From Triops longicaudatus (lineage: Eukaryota; Arthropoda; Branchiopoda; Notostraca; Triopsidae), in NCBI GenBank assembly GCA_022885665.1, contig JAGQDJ010000008.1, forward strand, positions 420,001-484,000: a DNA stretch of 64,000 bases. Direction: 5' to 3'. A program made the translations under genes and the position numbers. Shown here piece by piece: positions 1 to 14,300 of the stretch. Each line of letters begins with the position of its first letter. Position 1 is the first letter of the stretch. The notes beneath the pieces were generated by a model. The model had not been told where the DNA came from. It worked only from the letters and a program-made list of their open reading frames with translations, and made no database searches.

Positions 1-3000
1 TCATGGAAGTTTTCCTCTAAAATCGCGGAATTTTTATTTTCGTTTTTCATTTTCTCATTTTTATGAAATTCTGCCATTATGCTGAGCTAGATTTTCACAT
101 GTCTTAGTAAACGTAACAAAACTCAATTAACATCCATTTTGTGGGAGAAAAGACGCGAAATCACACTTAATTGGATTTTCATAGAAACGTGGCAAAACTT
201 TTCTGAAAGTTAACTTGCCTAATTCGTTACACTCGTGAATTGTATCTTCCTCAGCTAAAAATTATTTTTAAAGCTATTATTTTCGGTTCACTTTACAGAC
301 CCAAGTCTAGGATTCAATAGTCAAGGAGGGAATTGTACCAAAAAAGAAAAGAAAGAAAGAACATAATTTTCTGCGTAATTAAGTTTGTTGATTCCAAAAT
401 GTTTGTCAGAACTGATGAGTCACAGCTGTTCAATGTCATGTCCTTGTTATAGTTTCGTATTAAAAGCGTTTGGCATCGCTTTCATAGTATATGTTACATT
501 TTAAACTCCTTACTCTCTTACACGAATGCGAATAAAATGGATTAAATACAGTTAATGGCGAAAACAAAATTTAGTTTGAATGAACTCGAACGTTTGATCG
601 AACTACAGTAATAGTTAATAAATTAAAGGCACTCTTTATGTAGAGAACACGTTCACGGGGCGGTGGAGCAAATGAAAGGATCATTAATTAGCGAAAGGCC
701 ATGTAAGTTGTTCCTTTTAATGAGTAATCGTCTCGTTTTCTCATGACAGTTAAGTGCAACGGAAAGCAAAACTACCGAATACGCCGGAATGGGTGTATCC
801 TCCCGAGCATTACTTTTTTTCTCTCTCTTTCTCTCTTTTTTTTTTGTGCATATCAGATGATATCAGCTCCGGGCAACTGTGAAGTGCAACCTGCAGAGAA
901 GCGCATGTCTTCACTCTAACACACTGCAGCAACGCACGGAATCGATTTTTACTCTATACGTGCGTCCTATTACTCTCCTTTCCCCATTTCTCTACTTTCA
1001 AACTTTAACCGGACCACCAATTACTGCAGATTGATTTACCAGCTAAAGCTGTCTGAAAGCTTTCCGAGTCCCTAAAAGTATTGTCCTGTTCCCAGAAACT
1101 AAGCTATTGAGCGATCAAGTGTAATCGCTCTAAATCTATTAGCCGTATAACTGCAGAAATTCAATTCCGGAATTTCTGCTGTGAATTTCTCGTGGCTTCC
1201 AGAATGTCTCTATACGTCCAAAAGTGCGTTCAAGGAAGGTTAAATACAGCTTAGCTCTTATTCGCTGAGTAGGCAGGGATTTCTGCCGGCAGCAATACAA
1301 GACAATGACACTAGAAAGGCACTGATTATTAGCATTACCTGGTTTCAAGTGTAGGGAAAATGAAGTTCGTTCAAGGGGCAAACGAGTGCAGTTAACTACA
1401 AAAAATATCACAACAGCACACCCGGAAATACCCAACGTTCGATATAATGGCAGTACAGCTTCTTGGAAAGTACCGAGTTGGAACCAAAGTACGGACTTAC
1501 TCGACACGAACCGGCACTAGCCACCGGGCTTAGATTGCGTCGGCGCTCACCCTGCGCGCTGCTGGCGCTCCGCCCCCTTTCTCTATCTCTGTCACCCAGC
1601 AGAGACGCTAAGGTTTCAGGGGTGGGCTTAAGTTCTTTTTCTTTGCTTCTGCCACCGTATACCCTTACCGCACCCCTCTTTTGAGCTCACCCACATACCC
1701 CAAGACTCTGTTATTGATTACACGACCTGTGCACGCAGCTTGCCAGTTTCACAAAAATCAGTAACAAGCATAGAGCCCAACACATACACACATGCTCCAT
1801 TTACTCAGCACGGATCCGGTGTCCGCTCCTTTGCCTGGGCTTTTCTCTTCCCCCCACTGTCGATTGCTTCACTGAGTCATTTTTTGGCAGCGTTCCCGCA
1901 CAAGAAGCTGACAAACATATTTGTCCAGACGCTAGTATAAATGAGGTTACCGATTTTCGGACTGTCAATACACACCCTAACGCGGATTAATTAACGAGGT
2001 CAGCTTAATTGGGCCTAAGCCGACGAGGTTAAACAGGTACATGAGTGGGGATAGACACGTGACAACAGATTGTACAGGAATGGGCTCTGCTGTAATGTAT
2101 ATTGCGTATTGGAAACCCTCTTCCAAGGGTTTCCTGAAGGAATTTAGGAAACTCCGCGCTTGGATGGTGTTTTTGCTCGTTAACTAGGTTTCGTGCTATA
2201 TGAATTGTTTAAATTAGAGGAAAGTTTATTACAATGACGAGTTCGAGCATAAGTAATGGCAAAGTGAAGTTATGAAAACGAAGTTAAATGAAAACGTTAC
2301 GTTTTTGAAAACATGTAAATGGAATTTAATAAAAAAAATCGAAGTTGAAAGTAATTGGTAACATAATACTATTTTTTCGACATAGTACAGAATAATGGTT
2401 CTGTTCTACTTTTTATTTAACGAGTTTTTATTTGTTGAAGTAAAATGACTCAGTTTTCCCAGGAATCCAATATTCGCGCTTCCAGTTGTAGCAAGAAGTA
2501 TTGACAACTTGGAGTGCGATAGCGGCACTTGGTAGTCAAATTGGTTCTGTTGCAGCACTTGCTTGCTGGTTTTATTGATACTTGTTGAAGTTTTGCGGGG
2601 TTTTTTTTCGAACATTTTGAAAAATGAGGGGAGTTAACGCAAAAAAAAGGGACGAAAAAACTTGTAGTTTCATTGTGCAGTACTACGAAATTGTGCAATA
2701 AAATTTACATTACCGACATCTGTGATTCAACTGAGCCGTCGGTATTCAGCGATGGTTTTTAAAATTGCAGCACAAAAGTAATCTGGCAAGCTTTACGATT
2801 TTTTTTTTACTTTTCGACTGAAAATAGCGAGCTTGAGCATTCACATGTTGTTCTAATGAGTTGCATTTAGTTAACTTCTTTAACACAGCTTATTTTCAAG
2901 TTGGAACTGAAATTAACGAGTATATTTCGCTGATGAGTATCGTTCTCAAATCCATTACATGGATGTATGTGTGAGTGTGAGTACCTGCGTAAATGTAAGA

Positions 3001-5819
3001 CTAAGAAGATGGTTGCCATTTTTGTGCACGTTATGCAATAAAATAATGCGCTTCCGTGCTGAAACGCAGTCCAATAAACTTCCCCTTATGTTGTGTATAG
3101 CACGGCTCCAATACGCGTCTGTGTAGTGTTGTTGTTCCTCTGGCACCGAGCAATAGAAAGCAGAGTGCATTACGTAAAAGGTTCCGATTTAAGAGCTGTG
3201 GTAATTTGGTTTATGAATTGTGGTAGCGCTGACAGCGGGGTGCGGCTATATTTTTCACTCCTATTTCCTGCTTTCAGAAATAATAAAAATGAAACACTGC
3301 ATCGGGTGGTCTATAGGAGAAATGCCTACCCACTACCACCCATGGTTTTGTTTCAAATGATAATAATAAATAAACACGAAAATGGATAAAAATTTCACTG
3401 CATAAAAAAAATTAAATAAAATTATTATTTTAACGAATAAGACTGTTTCGTTTTGTTGAGTTGCGTCTACGCACGATCTTCTTTGTAATTGCGAGACTTT
3501 ACCAGTTTTATTTCTGATCCTAGCGAAAGCTACGAAAAGTAAATTACTGTAACATTACTGCAGAAATAGTCCTGGATTGCGACAAACTTTCAAATTTAGC
3601 CGGAAACGTCCTTGCCAAGGAAGTCACTGAAACTTGTGGATGTCTAATGCGTTTAGTCAAATGGTTAGCGTAACCATGTCAGCTGAGCGTAAGAATGTCG
3701 TCGAAAGCGTAGAATTTTAATTTTTAACTAGCAAAATGGGTACATTTAGATTTATTACGAGTACGAGCACAATTTTGCAGAATAATAATATTCGAAGGGC
3801 GTGGCTTAAGGGTTCTAGAGTGATTTCTAGAAACGCGTTTGGGTGTAATCGTAACAGTTTATTTCCTAGTTGTTAATTCATGGTACACATACATAATTGT
3901 TTTTCGAATAATTTAGATATACATATGAGATCACTCCAGACTTTGATTTGTCCAATAATTATACAGTTTTCCAAGTTAATAATTGCTATTTCATTGCCGG
4001 GTAGTACCTAGGGAATTCGCAAATACCGGAATGCCTTTGGTCCAACTTTTGCAATACGCACCTGAAAAAGAAAATAGTAACAAAAAATCCATCGTTTATA
4101 AAGCGAATAAATGGATAAATAAAGATAAATTTGAAAAGTAGTAATAAAATACTTGAATAATCATAGTAATATATTAGGTGCTATACAGAACCCGTACAGT
4201 AAGAAATGTTGAGACAAAGACATTGGAAAAGATCGCTTTCCACCAGGCGGGCAGTTCGTGATAAAGCAGGGAGCACTGTGAATGAGCTGTGAGCAAAGTA
4301 CCAGCAGCAGAAATACGAACGTCACATTAGCCATTTTGCACGTTAAGGCCCTAAGATTCCAAACGCGGCGAAATCCTTCGAAATGCGGTTGACTGAAGGA
4401 AAATGAATGGAAGAAAATTTTTTAAAGGAAGAAATAAGTTCCAGTACCATCAGATACCTTGGTCAGTACTAGACTACAGATCGAGTCCAGTTCTTCATGT
4501 TCGTATATAAAGGCAAGGGGACACCAAGTTTGGGGGCTGTTAATTAGCCCTCTTTTCATTTTCATTTACCGTTGAAATGGAATGACAACACTAGCCAAAA
4601 GGTCTAATCGGTTTACTCTCCAGTACCTGGCTCTTTTCTATTAGCAACCTTTCAATCCCTGCCGACTCGAGGTGACGTAGGTAATGCAAGAAAAAAAATG
4701 TCTTGTGAAACTAGTTTCACCTAATCACATTTCTAAGCTTTAGTATAAGAAAATTTGTAGGAAATTCAATTTTCCTGAAAATTACGCGAAAGTGGCTCGG
4801 TGTACAGCGTACATACTCGGCGTACATTCTCTAAAAGCTCAGCCACAAAGACTGAAAAGTAAGCTTAAAAAAGTCATGGAAAGTCAAAAGTAGCGCTGTG
4901 GTACGATTTGGACACAGGCGTTTTAGACCACGTGGTGTGATACAGAAAGACGGATTCTCATACTAATTGGGTGAACCAACGATTCTACTATTCATTTCCA
5001 TTATACCTCTAAGTTTTCATAGAATTCTTTCAAATTTATCATGCACTTTTCTTGAAAAAATCATTCATGAACTTGTCATTCTTGATCTTTCAGCTTCCTC
5101 GAGTCAAAACACAAGGCCATTTTGTCCCACACGCCAAGACCAAACTGTGTCCCAGCGTCACATTTTATACAGTTTGAAGTTTTCATGGTAGTTTTGTCTT
5201 ATTTTTCGTCTACTTGAAGCTTACAATACCTCATTTAATAACCAGGACGCTAGCTTGTAGCTCTCTAGCTTGTAGCGTTCGTTGTTACCCAACAGTCAAA
5301 TTCCGTAGCCGCCCAACAATGAATCCTAAGATTCATTGTTGTTAAGAGTGTTTTTGTGTGATTTTGTATTGGAGTTCGTTTTGGTGTTGATGTAAATTGG
5401 AAGATACGACTAAACGGAATTTGAAAAGGAGCAGAACGTAACAAGCTTTAATCAAACGTTTGAAAGTTTGCTCAGATTTTAATACTGCCTCACTATACTC
5501 AAATGGGGAATCGTTCCGGATTTACTTTCAGAAGGTAAAACGAGTTCAACCCAAGACTCAGCAACTTGTTCAGATGTGAAAACCTCTTGAGCCGCAGTCG
5601 CTGACTCGGTATTCTCTTCCTGCTTAATAAAAGGCCACTCAGCGATGCAGCGGCTCTCAAAGTCCCCGATCGTTATTTTCCAATCAAAAAAATGTCTTTT
5701 ATCCAAAAAAAGTTTCTCTTGTTTTCTCACAGGAAATACAGTGAAATACAAAGTTCATAATCAAAATGGAGCAAAATGTCATATCAGAACAATGTCAGGC
5801 TTCTAATCCTCATTAGTCC
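1..5819. other. No supported gene (5.8 kb)
   Basis: Only short open frames without splice-consistent neighbours or family resemblance are present on either strand. A pyrimidine-rich run lies at about 810-845. A GC-richer patch at about 1520-1600 could be promoter-like, but nothing recognisable follows it. A short perfect hairpin is listed separately at 5315-5340. The lower end of the stretch is 3' flank of the histone deacetylase gene on the minus strand. Confidence 0.5.
5315..5340. repeat. 11-bp inverted repeat with 4-base loop
   Basis: The left arm aacaatgaatc and right arm gattcattgtt are perfect complements around the loop ctaa. It lies about 480 bases past the HDAC stop codon. It could form a small hairpin in a transcript but has no attached function. 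Confidence 0.6.
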
Positions 5820-8800
5820 TCAATGGCCCTCAGATTCCGTCTTCACCGTTGACAAGCCAGGTGCCGCTAGACAAACAAATAAGAACGGTAAGTCAAGGCG
5901 GTTTCAATAATTTGTAAATAATTCCCAACTTTCAGTAAAAAAAGGACAGAAAATAAAACCCGGAACTTACAGCTTGCCTCATCCTTACCACTTGCTTCGT
6001 CCGCTTTGTCCGTTTTTTTATCTTCCTTCTCAGCTTTCGTTTTATCATCTTCCTTCTCGTCTCCGTTTTCCGCTCCTTCAGTGCGAGCCTTCTTCCGATT
6101 TCCTTTGTACGACCTAACGAGTCCAGACGAAGAAAAAAGAACAAACAATAGTCCAATAAGTAGAACGCAAGAGGCCAAAAGAATTAATGAATGATCTTTC
6201 TTTATACCGTTGGTCTCTCCGTGTTCCGTCCTCATCCTCGGAATCACTAAACTCGTTATCGGGTGCGACGCGTTTGTCCGAAGCTCTAATGGAAATGCGT
6301 TCATCCGGATTAGCCTTTTCTTCGTCATCCGATTCGTCGTTCAATGCGTCCTCAGGTATACCTAAGAAAAAAATAAATAAATAAAAATAATAATACATAA
6401 ATAAAAAATAATAATAAATTAATAAAAAAAGTAATAAATAAATAAAAAATACGTAAATGAAAAATAAATAAGTAAAAAAGAAATAAACACAAAAGCTTAA
6501 ATTTTATCAGGACTTGTTTAAGTTTCTAGACTCAGTTTACTTAAGATGTTGTGTTGTTAACTAGCCGAAAGAAAACATTAAACTAAAAAAAGAAACCCGC
6601 AAAGACACTGAAAAATTCAATAAAAAGAGTTTAAAGCTGTTCGTGGTGTCACCATGGTAGTTCCAAACATTCCCAAACGACTCAACATTTAAACAGCCTT
6701 CGTAGCAGAGAAGTGCCTCAAACTTTTCAACAAATACAAAACTCACAAAGGGAACCAGATTTTTTTTTCTTTTAGAAGCAATAACTTCAACCAAACAAAA
6801 TGACAATGGAAGCTTCACGGTTAATATGAAGTAAATATGGTGGCAAGTTTTGATGACGCAATGAATAATTTACGGTAAATCCTAAGTTAGTAATCTCATG
6901 CTACAACTACAAATTTTTAGATACTTCTCTTTCGCGTGAATAAAGTAATAAATGCAAAGATAATGAAAAGGTTCTGTTAACACCCTGTTAAAATGCTATA
7001 AGAAATAGAGGCCAGTTTGATGTTCAAATTTACCAAGCGAACTTCGACACCTTTTCCCCTGTTATAGCTTATGGGTGTTTGGAGGACAGTTTTCTGTGAA
7101 AATCACAACCGCTGGTTTCCATTCGGCTTTTTTTTGTTAAAAAAAAAATAGCCCAAAATGTACACGAAATAGGAAAAATCACTTTTTGTTTAGAATAACC
7201 CCTGACAAAATGGAAATGGAAAATAAAATGGAAAATGTGACAGAAGACTTGTCGCGTACTTTGCATCTGGACTCCTGGTGCATGGGGCAACATGCGCAAA
7301 TTCTCAAAAAGCCGGGTTTTGATCTTTTCGAGGTATTCGGGCGTGTTCTGATTGGCCATGTTCGACGGGGAGATATGGAGCTTAAAATCTGGTCCAAAGT
7401 ACTCGAAGTAATCGTTATAAGGAAGCTCGTTAGCGATGTCTGAATTGAGAGCAACGGCTGTTTCGTACGTCCAACAACGGGCGACGTTTCGGATTGTGTA
7501 ACCACCGCCACCCACCAACAGGAGGGGCAGATTGTACTTCTTAACGAACTCGACGCATCTGGCGTGTCCTAATAACAGAAATTTTAAAATGGAAACGGTT
7601 TCAACTCACCATGAGCCAAATATGTATAACATTAAACGTAGGCCAAAGGTTGTAAGTAAAATAAAAAATAATAACAATAAACAACGTCTGGAAAAAAATA
7701 CCTATCTCTTTCGAATTTAGCGAGAATTCAATATATTTTAGACACAGGAAAGGAATACGAATTGTATTTCAAATAACTATTCTTATATATACCTGCAATT
7801 TTTGTCGATTTTTACCTCTTCGATGTTTTAATTACGGAGATTATTACTAGTTTTATGGATTTTAATTATTATACATTTTTAAAGTATTTTTTTAAAATAG
7901 ACGTTTGACTTTCAGCTGCGTTTGCGACACAAGAATCGACCTACGTTACCTTTAAGAGTCAAGTTGAAGCAACCCAAGCGATCTCCTGTCAAACTGTCAG
8001 CTCCACACTGCAGGACGACAGCGCTGGGTTGATACGTTTCCATGACTTTGGACATGATGGGCACGAAAATGGATTCGTAGCCTTCGTCGTCAATCCCGTC
8101 CCTTAAGGGGAAGTTGACCGCGTAATATTTGCCTTTTCCGGCGCCGATGTCTCGTAAGTCGCCCGTGCCAGGGAAATATTCGCCGTATTTGTGGAAAGAG
8201 ACGGTCATAACGCGATCGGTGGTGTAGAAAGCTTCTTCGACACCGTCACCGTGGTGAATATCGATATCGATGTACAAAACGCGCTGGTGATACTTCAAGA
8301 GCTCCAAGATGGCCAATACGATGTCGTTGACGTAACAAAAACCGGAAGCTTCGGATTTCTTGGCGTGGTGCAAACCACCGCCCCAGTTGATCGCGATCTC
8401 CGTGGCTTGTTTGTTCAACTTGACCGCCCCGGCGACCGAGCCTCCCGCGGAGAGCTGGCAAAACTCGTACAACCCGTCGAAAACGGGACAATCCTCCCCC
8501 ACATTAACTATTTTAAACAAAAATTAAATAGAAGTTAATTAAAGGTAAAGTATTTTTCCCCCAAGTATATTTTCCCAAATTTTCCAAATATTTTCCCCTT
8601 AATTTTCGAAAAATTACGGTTAGAAACTTCACTGTCAAAGAGTTTTTAAGGCAGTATTTAAGGAAATTTGCACGCCAGTTCCTATGCAATTCGGCCATAA
8701 CGATACTTACAGCGCTGCATCTGCTTATTGTATTCGGACATGTTATCAGGCCGAATGCTGCGCAGGAAACGGATGTAATCATCGCTGTGAAATTTAGTCA

Positions 8801-9627
8801 TTTCTTCGGCAGTGGCTTTATGAGGTCTCTGGAATGATTTCAGCGAAATAATATGTAAATAAAATATATGCGAAATGTTAGAAAGAGAAGTAACGGTGGT
8901 CTTACATAGATTTCCATCTTACGGTACAATCCATAGTTGAGCAAAAGGTTGTGGGTCATGCGTATCCGGTGGGGTTTCATGGGATGTCCTTGGCCATAGT
9001 AATAGTTTCCAATGTCACCTAGAAAGATATTTGATATTTAAAATAATTTTTGTAAATATATTTTATGTATCGTACAAAAAAGACAGGCTTTTTCATTCTC
9101 CTCTTTAGGCGTGTTATTTATTTATTTTTTGGTTTAACACATCAGGTAAGGCGCTAGTTAGAGCAGGGAAATTATAAAAATATTCTTAAAAATTAAAATA
9201 AGACACATTTTAAGAACTTGTATCCTTATGTTATAAATTTTAACTCGGAGTATGTTGTTAAGTAAGGATCGAGCGCATTTGCGAATTGTACATTGTTAAT
9301 TTAAGTAATAATGCTCTTGTAGAAAGCGGGTGGGGCGTCATCTGCAATTTGTTTGGCAACGCCTACTGGCGTGCATTTGAGAGTTGTGCATAATGACTGG
9401 ATGACGAGTAACTCGCTGGTTTTAGAAAGGCTTTGGAGGCATAAGTGCAATAAAACAAACTATTTAAGCCAATTAACGGTTACGGGCAAAGCTCTGAAGG
9501 CTTACAAGAGGTTATATGCCCAAAACACGGACAAAGAGTGTTAATTAGCGTTAAATTAAGAATAAGGAGTTTGCCGCTTACTGTCGTAATAATAGCAGAC
9601 TCGCTTCTTGCTCTGAGTCTGCGACAT
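5820..9627 (-). CDS. HDAC1: Class I histone deacetylase (HDAC1/2 type)
   Basis: Zn-dependent lysine deacetylase of nuclear corepressor complexes (Sin3, NuRD, CoREST in known animals). Eight exons join in phase: 9627-9582, 9018-8906, 8828-8711, 8507-7950, 7568-7260, 6361-6208, 6113-5971 and 5866-5820, giving 495 aa, close to human HDAC1/2. The start is MSQTQSKKRVCYYYDS. The active-site His pair lies in GGLHHAKKSEASG (about residues 139-140); the metal-site stretch IDIDIHHGDG and the GGGGYTIRN tyrosine loop are both intact. The C-terminal tail keeps SDKR and the acidic EFSDSEDED segment, which in vertebrate HDAC1 carries casein kinase 2 phosphoserines, then a Lys/Glu-rich tail. A final 47-base exon ends in VKTESEGH, containing a psi-K-x-E SUMO-acceptor-like site. 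HDAC1 and HDAC2 cannot be separated for an invertebrate orthologue. No frameshift is seen. Confidence 0.96.
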
Positions 9628-11337
9628 GCTGAATTGAAAGGAATACGGTCGCTGTCTTTAAACACTTCCTTTGAAAGCGCACGGTTCTATCAAAAGTTAA
9701 AAAATCTTGGACTTATTTCCCTACTGCAAGCCTAAGCAACAATCTTCCTTGTGTTAGCTTTTCGCTTTGCGCTTTTACTAGCGTAGAGAGGAGCGCTTCT
9801 ACAAGGAGTCCTTTGGCTACAGCAACTCCAAGAGACCGACCGCAGCGCCACCGGACTCGGTGAGGCTATGTAGTAAGCAGTTTGTCTTGGCGTTCCGAGC
9901 AGTTTCGAACTCAGGCTAATTCGTTTCAATTTAATTAGCTGAACGACACATTGAAATTTGAATTATTTTCTTATAGATCGTACGATTATTCTGTAAGCTT
10001 CCTTTTAAGTTTAAGGAAGTTTGAATTTATTTTCGATTATTATTCCGCATTATTCCGAAAAATATCTAATGCATTTAACACGTGCATCTGATTTTTTCAA
10101 CTTTCCAATGTGCCAACTATTACTGCGATCCAACTGGTTAATAATATCGAAGCTCTATTGTACAAATATTCTCTTACATGTCACTTGTATTTTATAGCAG
10201 AAATCACACAGTAGGCTATTTGTAACATCAATCATAAGCTCGCAGCAGTGACGGCGGAACGAGTGTTTCTCAGGGGGGGCAGTGGCCATTTTAAGCACTT
10301 TTCCAGGGGGGGGGGGGCAAAATCATACCTTTGCCACTTCTACAAAATTTTAGGGGGGGGGGGGGCAGCTGCCCCCCAGTTCCGCCGTCGCTGGCTCGCA
10401 GACGTCAATAAAGTATGTACAAATGCTGTACATATTTTTCGGAATTTCCTGTGTCGTTCCAAGGAAAAACTATCTGTATAGAACTTGGGAAGCGCTGCAC
10501 TAAAACTTTAAAATTTTGTAAGTATCTTTGCTTTTTCGGTAAACTTATGAGGCATTAATGCAGAACACGGGAGTCCGTTATCCATGGCACTCATTGGTCC
10601 CATTACCCTTTTAAAGCTTGATGCAAGCTCTGAAAGCGCCTTTGAATATCAAGGAAATCGTATTCTCGTATAATCTACTTGGTGATTATGAAGTACGAGG
10701 CAAAATGAGATTCACGTGAGTCTGTGTAGCACATTTCACCATACTACTCGTCTTGTAAGGATACTGCAGTTTGTCAGAACACATTAGCTTTGTATGAAAG
10801 ATTCTGAGAGCTCAATTTGTTCGAGCTAAATATAATAACAGAGCTTGTCTGCCAAAAGGCTGCAATAAATTAGAAAGTGCTTTCAGTTCAGATTCGCAAC
10901 TGAAGCTGTGCCATGACTGGTCCAAAATGGCGATCGTCGACTTGTTCTGTTCAGTTAAGCCCCGTTGTCTTATTGCTCATCTATTTTAAGCGTATTCTTA
11001 CAGAAGCGAAACAACCTCATTCAATTGAAAATCTCTGGATAACAACAAAATTTCAGATCTCAAGTTTATTTTTTAGCTACTTTCGTGTAGCGTCTATAAA
11101 AAAGGCCCCAAGTCATGCGCTAGATGGCAGCTCGATACACTTTTATAGGAGTCCATTAGGCTGTTTCTGCAACAGTCATCTCGATGGCAGTTATTTTCGT
11201 ACCCGGGACACTTCGGCAACCACTAGTTTTGGGAAAGAAGCTCTACAGAGCTGCCCTGTCTCTCTGTTTTCCAACTCCTTGTAGAAAAATTGCAAAGAAA
11301 TCCTTGCTCCCTTTGTTGTTCAAGATTAGCCTTAACA
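9628..11337. other. Divergent intergenic region HDAC/RGK
   Basis: This 1.7-kb gap between two divergent start codons presumably holds both promoters. It contains one hAT-type MITE (10246-10393) and no supported gene. No TATA box or other motif could be assigned with confidence. Confidence 0.5.
10246..10393. mobile_element. hAT-type MITE, 148 bp, G-run family
   Basis: The element starts CAGTGACGGCGGAAC and ends GTTCCGCCGTCGCTG, terminal inverted repeats with one mismatch. It is flanked by a perfect 8-bp duplication, GCTCGCAG (10238-10245 and 10394-10401). An 8-bp duplication is the hallmark of the hAT superfamily. The interior has no coding capacity and holds two long G runs, so it is non-autonomous and must have been moved by a transposase encoded elsewhere. 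Confidence 0.9.
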
Positions 11338-14300
11338 ATGACCGACAATGACGAACTTTACCGGCAGTACTCGCGTAAAGGCCGTTCTGCCTCCATTTGC
11401 CTGGCTAATGCCGAAACGGGGTATAGTGTTGGCGCCGAGAAAGTGCACAGGGAAAGTGTGCCTATTCCTGTGACCAAACATGGCAGTGGGATTGTTAACA
11501 AAACGTACGATTCGCCCGCAGGCACGCCGTCGGGCCATCCGCGTTTCAAGCAACGACAAGCGGCGCGACGTTCGAAAAGCGACCGAATACAGGGACAAAA
11601 CCGGCCCCAAATTCGTCGTCGGGCCTTTGACGGGCCTAGCGCACTGGATTTGGCCGCCGGCTCCGAACTTTCGGGCACGGAAGGCTCGTTGCAGCACCAA
11701 GGCGAGGAACAATCGTACAACCCTTTTTTGCTAAAAATGCCGAGTACTTCTCGCCTGGCTTATGACAGTAGCAACGGTGGAGGATTGATTGACACCCCAG
11801 ATACGACCCCGCCTACCACTCGACGTGCCAAGTTCTCGAGCATTAACGTAACTCAGAGTTCCGAAATGTTCCAAGTCATGGGTAATACGCAGGGACAGCA
11901 GCCCAACCCCATTTCTGCCGCCAAACCCTCATTAGCCAGACATGCTTCCACGCGGAACTCGGAGAAATCACCAGCATCTCGAGCCAAACAATCTCAACTG
12001 AAACGGGCCAGTTCGACACGCGTACCGGCCAACCAAGTCAGTGGATCACAGAAAGCAGCTCCGAAGTACTTAGGACTTCCTGATGCTGATGATTCAAGCA
12101 GGAATCAAGAAGGAGATTCACTACCTGTCCGATCGTTTAGTTTCACCTCGAAAGGTGTGCTTAATTTCTTAATTAAATAGCTACAATTCTAAAATTAAAT
12201 AATTTGTAGGTACTTTTCTATTATACGCCCTGTCGCTTTTCTTGAGCCCTAGTATTTGTTTTATAATTTCTGTACTAAAAAGCTTTAATGCAAGTAGGTA
12301 AATAACGATAGTACGAGTTCTGCAAGAAACACGACAATCTTGCTAAAAGAACGTTGCATTCCGTTACAACAGTGTTCCTGGGTTTTACTTTTTTCGGCCG
12401 ATAAATATCCTTTTCAATAATGAATTACGATCTGCCGATCAGATCCCTTGAAATTTCGCAAAGAACGCGACGCTGATCGGGAAAATTTTAGATCCGATCC
12501 TTAAGTTAATTCAAAAAATCATATCGATATAACTGGTATACTATACATCAACAACTATATCGATATAAAGATCAGTTGACAGCTTTAATAATGATTGCAA
12601 CTGACAACATCCGCAGCCATTAAAAAAAATCGAAACTGATTGGATCGAAATTTTTCTGGAGAAAATTCGATTGTGTCTGACCAATCAAAAAGGAACAGTC
12701 GATTCGATCGAATCTTTTGAAAAGATCCGAAACACTACGTCAATGGCTACCACCACCATTGCATTGTTTCCAAACGCCTGTTTTGGTTCCTAGCGCCTTT
12801 GGAGTGAAAACTTAACGTAAATTAAATTAAACTAACCGTTAACCTAATCTAAATGTTACATAGAAAAATTGGAAAGAGTAAACAAAAAACGAAAGTAACT
12901 GGCAAGCGGAACTGGCAAAATGACCTTTTGTCATGTAAATCTGGGCGATTTTCGAAACTTGGCTGTCAAGCGTTCCAGGTTTTTCGCTGACGAAAAAAGT
13001 CGAAACAGAGCTTAACAAAAGCATGGTAATGGTGTGGGATTACGACGCTGCAGCTAACTGACACATTTTTTACGATTTTGGCAAATATTTAGTCAGCCAC
13101 TTCAAGTATCTGCGTTCTTCGTGCCAAACTGGAAAAGAAAGCAAGTTTATTTTAGCACGGTGTGTATTTTGAAAGTAGCTAGAATAACAATCGCTAATTG
13201 CGAAAGCAAACAGTAACTACAACAGCTAATTACTGTAGCTTTACTTGCTAAACGGTAAATGCAAAAGCAATCAAGTCCTTGTAATCTTAAACAGCTATAC
13301 TGCTGAAAGATTACCGACAAAAATTACATTCCTGTTGCAAGGGAAATTTTACCAAAAAGCGTAAGTGTTAAATATCATACATGTTGTCGCTTATTTATCG
13401 AATTTTCAAAACTTTTAAATTTAGAAATGAAAAATTCTGTAAGAAATTCAGTAATTTCTGATAGAAATGCCTTATGATAGACTTTTATCAGAAGTAGACG
13501 AAATTAAGAAGTGTACACTAGATGCTACCAGATGGAACAAATGCTATCATAACTTATAAGCCGCGTGTTAATTAACTTCATTAGAATCTAGGGGGGATCT
13601 TACGAATAGTTTTCTTCCATAACTGTTAAAATAAAATCCAAAACTCTGTGCATGTTCGTTCTTATAAGAATCTAACAAATTTACTTCGCTTTCATTTCCT
13701 GAAGAATTTCTTGCCCTGTTTAAAGATTATTAATAACCGATATTCCGTATTTCGGTGTAATAACTGGTTTCGGCAACATTACTAACGATTTTCTCTAATA
13801 TTATTTGTTAAAAAAAAACTTGCATATTTTAATTAAACAACGCTTCTCTCCAGGTAAACAATAGTTTGGTTAACGTGAAGTTGGTGTTATTATTTAGATA
13901 GAGGATGAACAGTTTTTGCAAACGGGATTTCTTTCATCGTGCCAATCTGTAACCAAATAATTTTGCAACGCAGTACTTGGGAGCCTTCTGCTTCGGATCA
14001 TTACGGAAGACATAAAGTGTTTGCTAACATTTTCGGCCTACTTTTACCCACCTCACAAATAATATCTTTTACACAGCACAGCCAAGAGCGGCATTATTTG
14101 AGCTATTTATAACGACTTGCCGCTTGCAGCTTGCGTACAAGTATTAATAGCAAACTACTACGCACTCCCGAAGCTTATACTGGCCTCTTCCCCTCCCACA
14201 AGAAAACACCAGCTTCTTTGAGGGCGCATATATCCAACAATGAAATGAAAGAAAGGAAAGAAGATGCTTCAGATCGTTGACTCTTGTCTCAATCTTCATT

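Noticed and set aside
5479..5751. 90-codon frame on the minus strand downstream of HDAC
   Set aside because: No family resemblance, no splice partner; lies in the expected 3' flank of the HDAC gene.
11332..11734. Long frames in other phases and on the minus strand over RGK exon 1
   Set aside because: Only the frame starting at 11338 continues through splice sites into the GTPase core.
12420..12740. Cluster of GATC and ATCGAT short repeats in RGK intron 1
   Set aside because: No consistent unit length or terminal repeats; not convincing as a transposon or CRISPR-like array.
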